NCBI GenBank assembly: GCA_021741925.1 | Contig: JAIOWW010000016.1 | Span: 1 to 15,219 of the forward strand | From: Pontimonas sp. | Lineage (GTDB): Bacteria; Actinomycetota; Actinomycetes; Actinomycetales; Microbacteriaceae | Length of the DNA stretch: 15,219 nt | Reading direction: 5' to 3' | In this document: one piece after another, positions 14,001-15,219 of the stretch | Position numbering within the stretch: position 1 is the first letter of the stretch | Layout of the letters: the number at the start of each line of letters is the position of its first letter | Position numbers and translations under genes: made by a program | The notes under the pieces: model-generated | What the model saw: only the letters and a program-made list of their open reading frames with translations | Told to the model about the DNA's origin: nothing | The model's database searches: none

Positions 14001-14888
14001 TCAGCGCTCGGAGTCGGGGACACCCATCAGAATACGGCTGCGACCTCCAGAAGCCTCAAGAATTGCCACCAAGGCACCGGATTCTTCCGCTAGAGCGGCA
14101 AGAGGGCCAGGAGCAGGCCACCCTTCTGCTCGAATGGGTCGACCATGACTGATGTCGATAACCTCCTGCGCAGCCAAGGACACCACCGGCATTACCTGGC
14201 TCGCCACCTCGGCGAGGCTCATCACGTGTTCTTCCTGCACATCCTGAGGCAATGGCGATCCCTCCACCCCAAAGGGTCCCACTCGAGTTCGTCGCAAAGC
14301 CACCAAATGCCCGCCGACTCCTAAGTGCCGACCAATATCGCGTGCGAGTGCCCGAATGTAGGTGCCAGACGAGCAGTCCACGACAAGCTCCACATCGATG
14401 AACCCATCGCCGCGGGTGATAGACGATGCCTCGAGTCGAGAGATGGTGACGGCGCGACTCTTGAGCTCGACTTCCTGGCCTGCGCGGGCAAGATCGTAGG
14501 CTCGTTTGCCGTCAATTTTGATCGCGCTAAAGGTGCTCGGAACTTGCTCGATATCGCCTCGAAATGGGCCCACGGCAGAGCGAATCTCATCATCAGTGAG
14601 GGTCTCAAGGGTCTCAGAGCTCTCCCCCACTCTGTCGCCTTCGGCGTCATCGGTTGTCGTCTCATAGCCCAGACGCATCGTGGCGGTATAAGACTTGTCG
14701 AGCCCCACCAGGTACGTCAACAAGCGCGTTCCCGCGTTAACGCCCATGACTAGGAGACCCGTTGCCGCCGGGTCCAAGGTCCCCGCATGGCCCACCTTTT
14801 TCGTTCCGAGAGCTTTTCGCACCCCCGATACAGCGCTGTGAGAGCTCAGGCCCAAGGGTTTATCGACAAGGACAATCCCAGATGCCAC
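14001..14888 (-). CDS. truB: tRNA pseudouridine(55) synthase TruB
   Basis: Converts uridine 55 in the T-loop of tRNAs to pseudouridine. The protein has 295 residues. It starts GIVLVDKPLGLSSH, and the active-site motif KVGHAGTLDPAATGLL (31-46) carries the catalytic Asp39. Later motifs include LVGLDKSYTATMRLGYETTTDD, IPxxFSAIKIDGKRAYDLAR-like (here VPSTFSAIKIDGKRAYDLAR, split for length) and SGTYIRALARDIG. The C-terminal 60 residues form the PUA-like tail with GRPIRAEGW. GTG 14888 is the start, three bases after the preceding stop, with TTGGGG six bases upstream. In many bacteria truB follows rbfA/infB; here an aldehyde-dehydrogenase-like gene lies upstream instead. Confidence 0.96.
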   Translation of the reverse strand: MASGIVLVDKPLGLSSHSAVSGVRKALGTKKVGHAGTLDPAATGLLVMGVNAGTRLLTYLVGLDKSYTATMRLGYETTTDDAEGDRVGESSETLETLTDDEIRSAVGPFRGDIEQVPSTFSAIKIDGKRAYDLARAGQEVELKSRAVTISRLEASSITRGDGFIDVELVVDCSSGTYIRALARDIGRHLGVGGHLVALRRTRVGPFGVEGSPLPQDVQEEHVMSLAEVASQVMPVVSLAAQEVIDISHGRPIRAEGWPAPGPLAALAEESGALVAILEASGGRSRILMGVPDSER

Positions 14889-14891
14889 GAG

Positions 14892-15219
14892 CTACCCCAA
14901 GGCCTTGGTGTGCCACACCGTCTTCAGTTCGGTGAACGCGACAATCCGCTCCACACTGCGAGCAGGAATTCCCACAATCGGCGCCAGTACGCGCTTCAGA
15001 GTTTCGGCCGCATCACTCTGCCAGCTCACCCAGTCGCCCTCGGAACCTCCGGCGAGGTCCAGGGCGTTGACGTCTGCATGCGCGGCCAGCCACGGCATCA
15101 AGGGCACGGGGTCACCGGTGAGAATATTCACTACTCCGCCGGGAACATCGCTGGTGGCAAGGACCTCAGCGAAACTGATGGCGTACAGTGGCTGGGTGGG
15201 GTGCGCGAGCACCACCGCC
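14892..15219 (-). CDS. Aldehyde-dehydrogenase-like protein, C-terminally shortened (3' end only)
   Basis: The frame enters from the window edge and ends with TAG at 14892-14894, giving 108 visible residues. ISFAEVLATSDVPGGVVNILTG matches the NAD-binding region of aldehyde dehydrogenases (split here for length: AEVLATSDVPGGVV then NILTG). DVNALDLAGGSEGD and ETLKRVL align with the following FTGS and LKRV segments. In normal family members the ELGGK glutamate and the catalytic cysteine come after this point, but this protein instead runs into a short tail, ERIVAFTELKTVWHTKALG, and stops. No cysteine is visible. A comparable short second aldehyde-dehydrogenase gene is found in deoC clusters of Actinobacteria as I recall. 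A non-catalytic partner or an NAD-binding remnant is possible; the upstream part is not visible. Confidence 0.75.
   Translation of the reverse strand, partial: AVVLAHPTQPLYAISFAEVLATSDVPGGVVNILTGDPVPLMPWLAAHADVNALDLAGGSEGDWVSWQSDAAETLKRVLAPIVGIPARSVERIVAFTELKTVWHTKALG

Noticed and set aside
13585..14148. Plus-strand open frames across hemW, the membrane gene and truB
   Set aside because: They lack ribosome-binding sites and recognisable protein features and mirror real minus-strand genes; the same holds for all other plus-strand frames in the window.

Overview
The window is a stretch of actinobacterial chromosome, most likely from the family Microbacteriaceae. The reasons are the gene order, the many GTG starts (8 of 15 visible starts, the leader peptide not counted, plus one TTG), the type-2 LeuA and the HrcA-linked DnaJ2. 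The GC content looks moderate by eye, which would suit one of the small aquatic genera. Every gene lies on the minus strand, so transcription runs from high to low coordinates. The assignment rests on protein signatures and order only; no search was run.

Layout in the direction of transcription. (1) 15219-13606: the end of a shortened aldehyde-dehydrogenase-like protein, truB, and an unknown four-helix membrane protein. (2) 13613-12393: hemW. (3) 12369-5421: a promoter with a CIRCE-like operator, then a tightly packed stress and ribosome-biogenesis operon: hrcA, dnaJ2, rsmE, a HIT-family gene, phoH, ybeY, a CNNM/CorC-type membrane gene and era. Most neighbours overlap by 1-11 bases or are 2-4 bases apart. 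(4) 5400-3510: leuA with its own promoter and a leaderless 16-codon leader peptide carrying four consecutive leucine codons. (5) 3459-1: recO, uppS, glyS and the start of dusB.

Functionally, segment 3 joins heat-shock control (HrcA, DnaJ2) with 16S rRNA maturation (RsmE, YbeY, Era) and associated ATPase and CNNM proteins. Segment 5 joins DNA repair, the cell-wall lipid carrier, glycine charging and tRNA modification. The leuA block sits between era and recO and carries the most interesting regulation in the window. The leucine-codon run of the leader can pair with the leuA ribosome-binding site, which predicts translational attenuation by leucine supply.

No tRNA, rRNA, CRISPR, IS element or prophage gene was seen, and no gene-free stretch exceeds about 150 bases.
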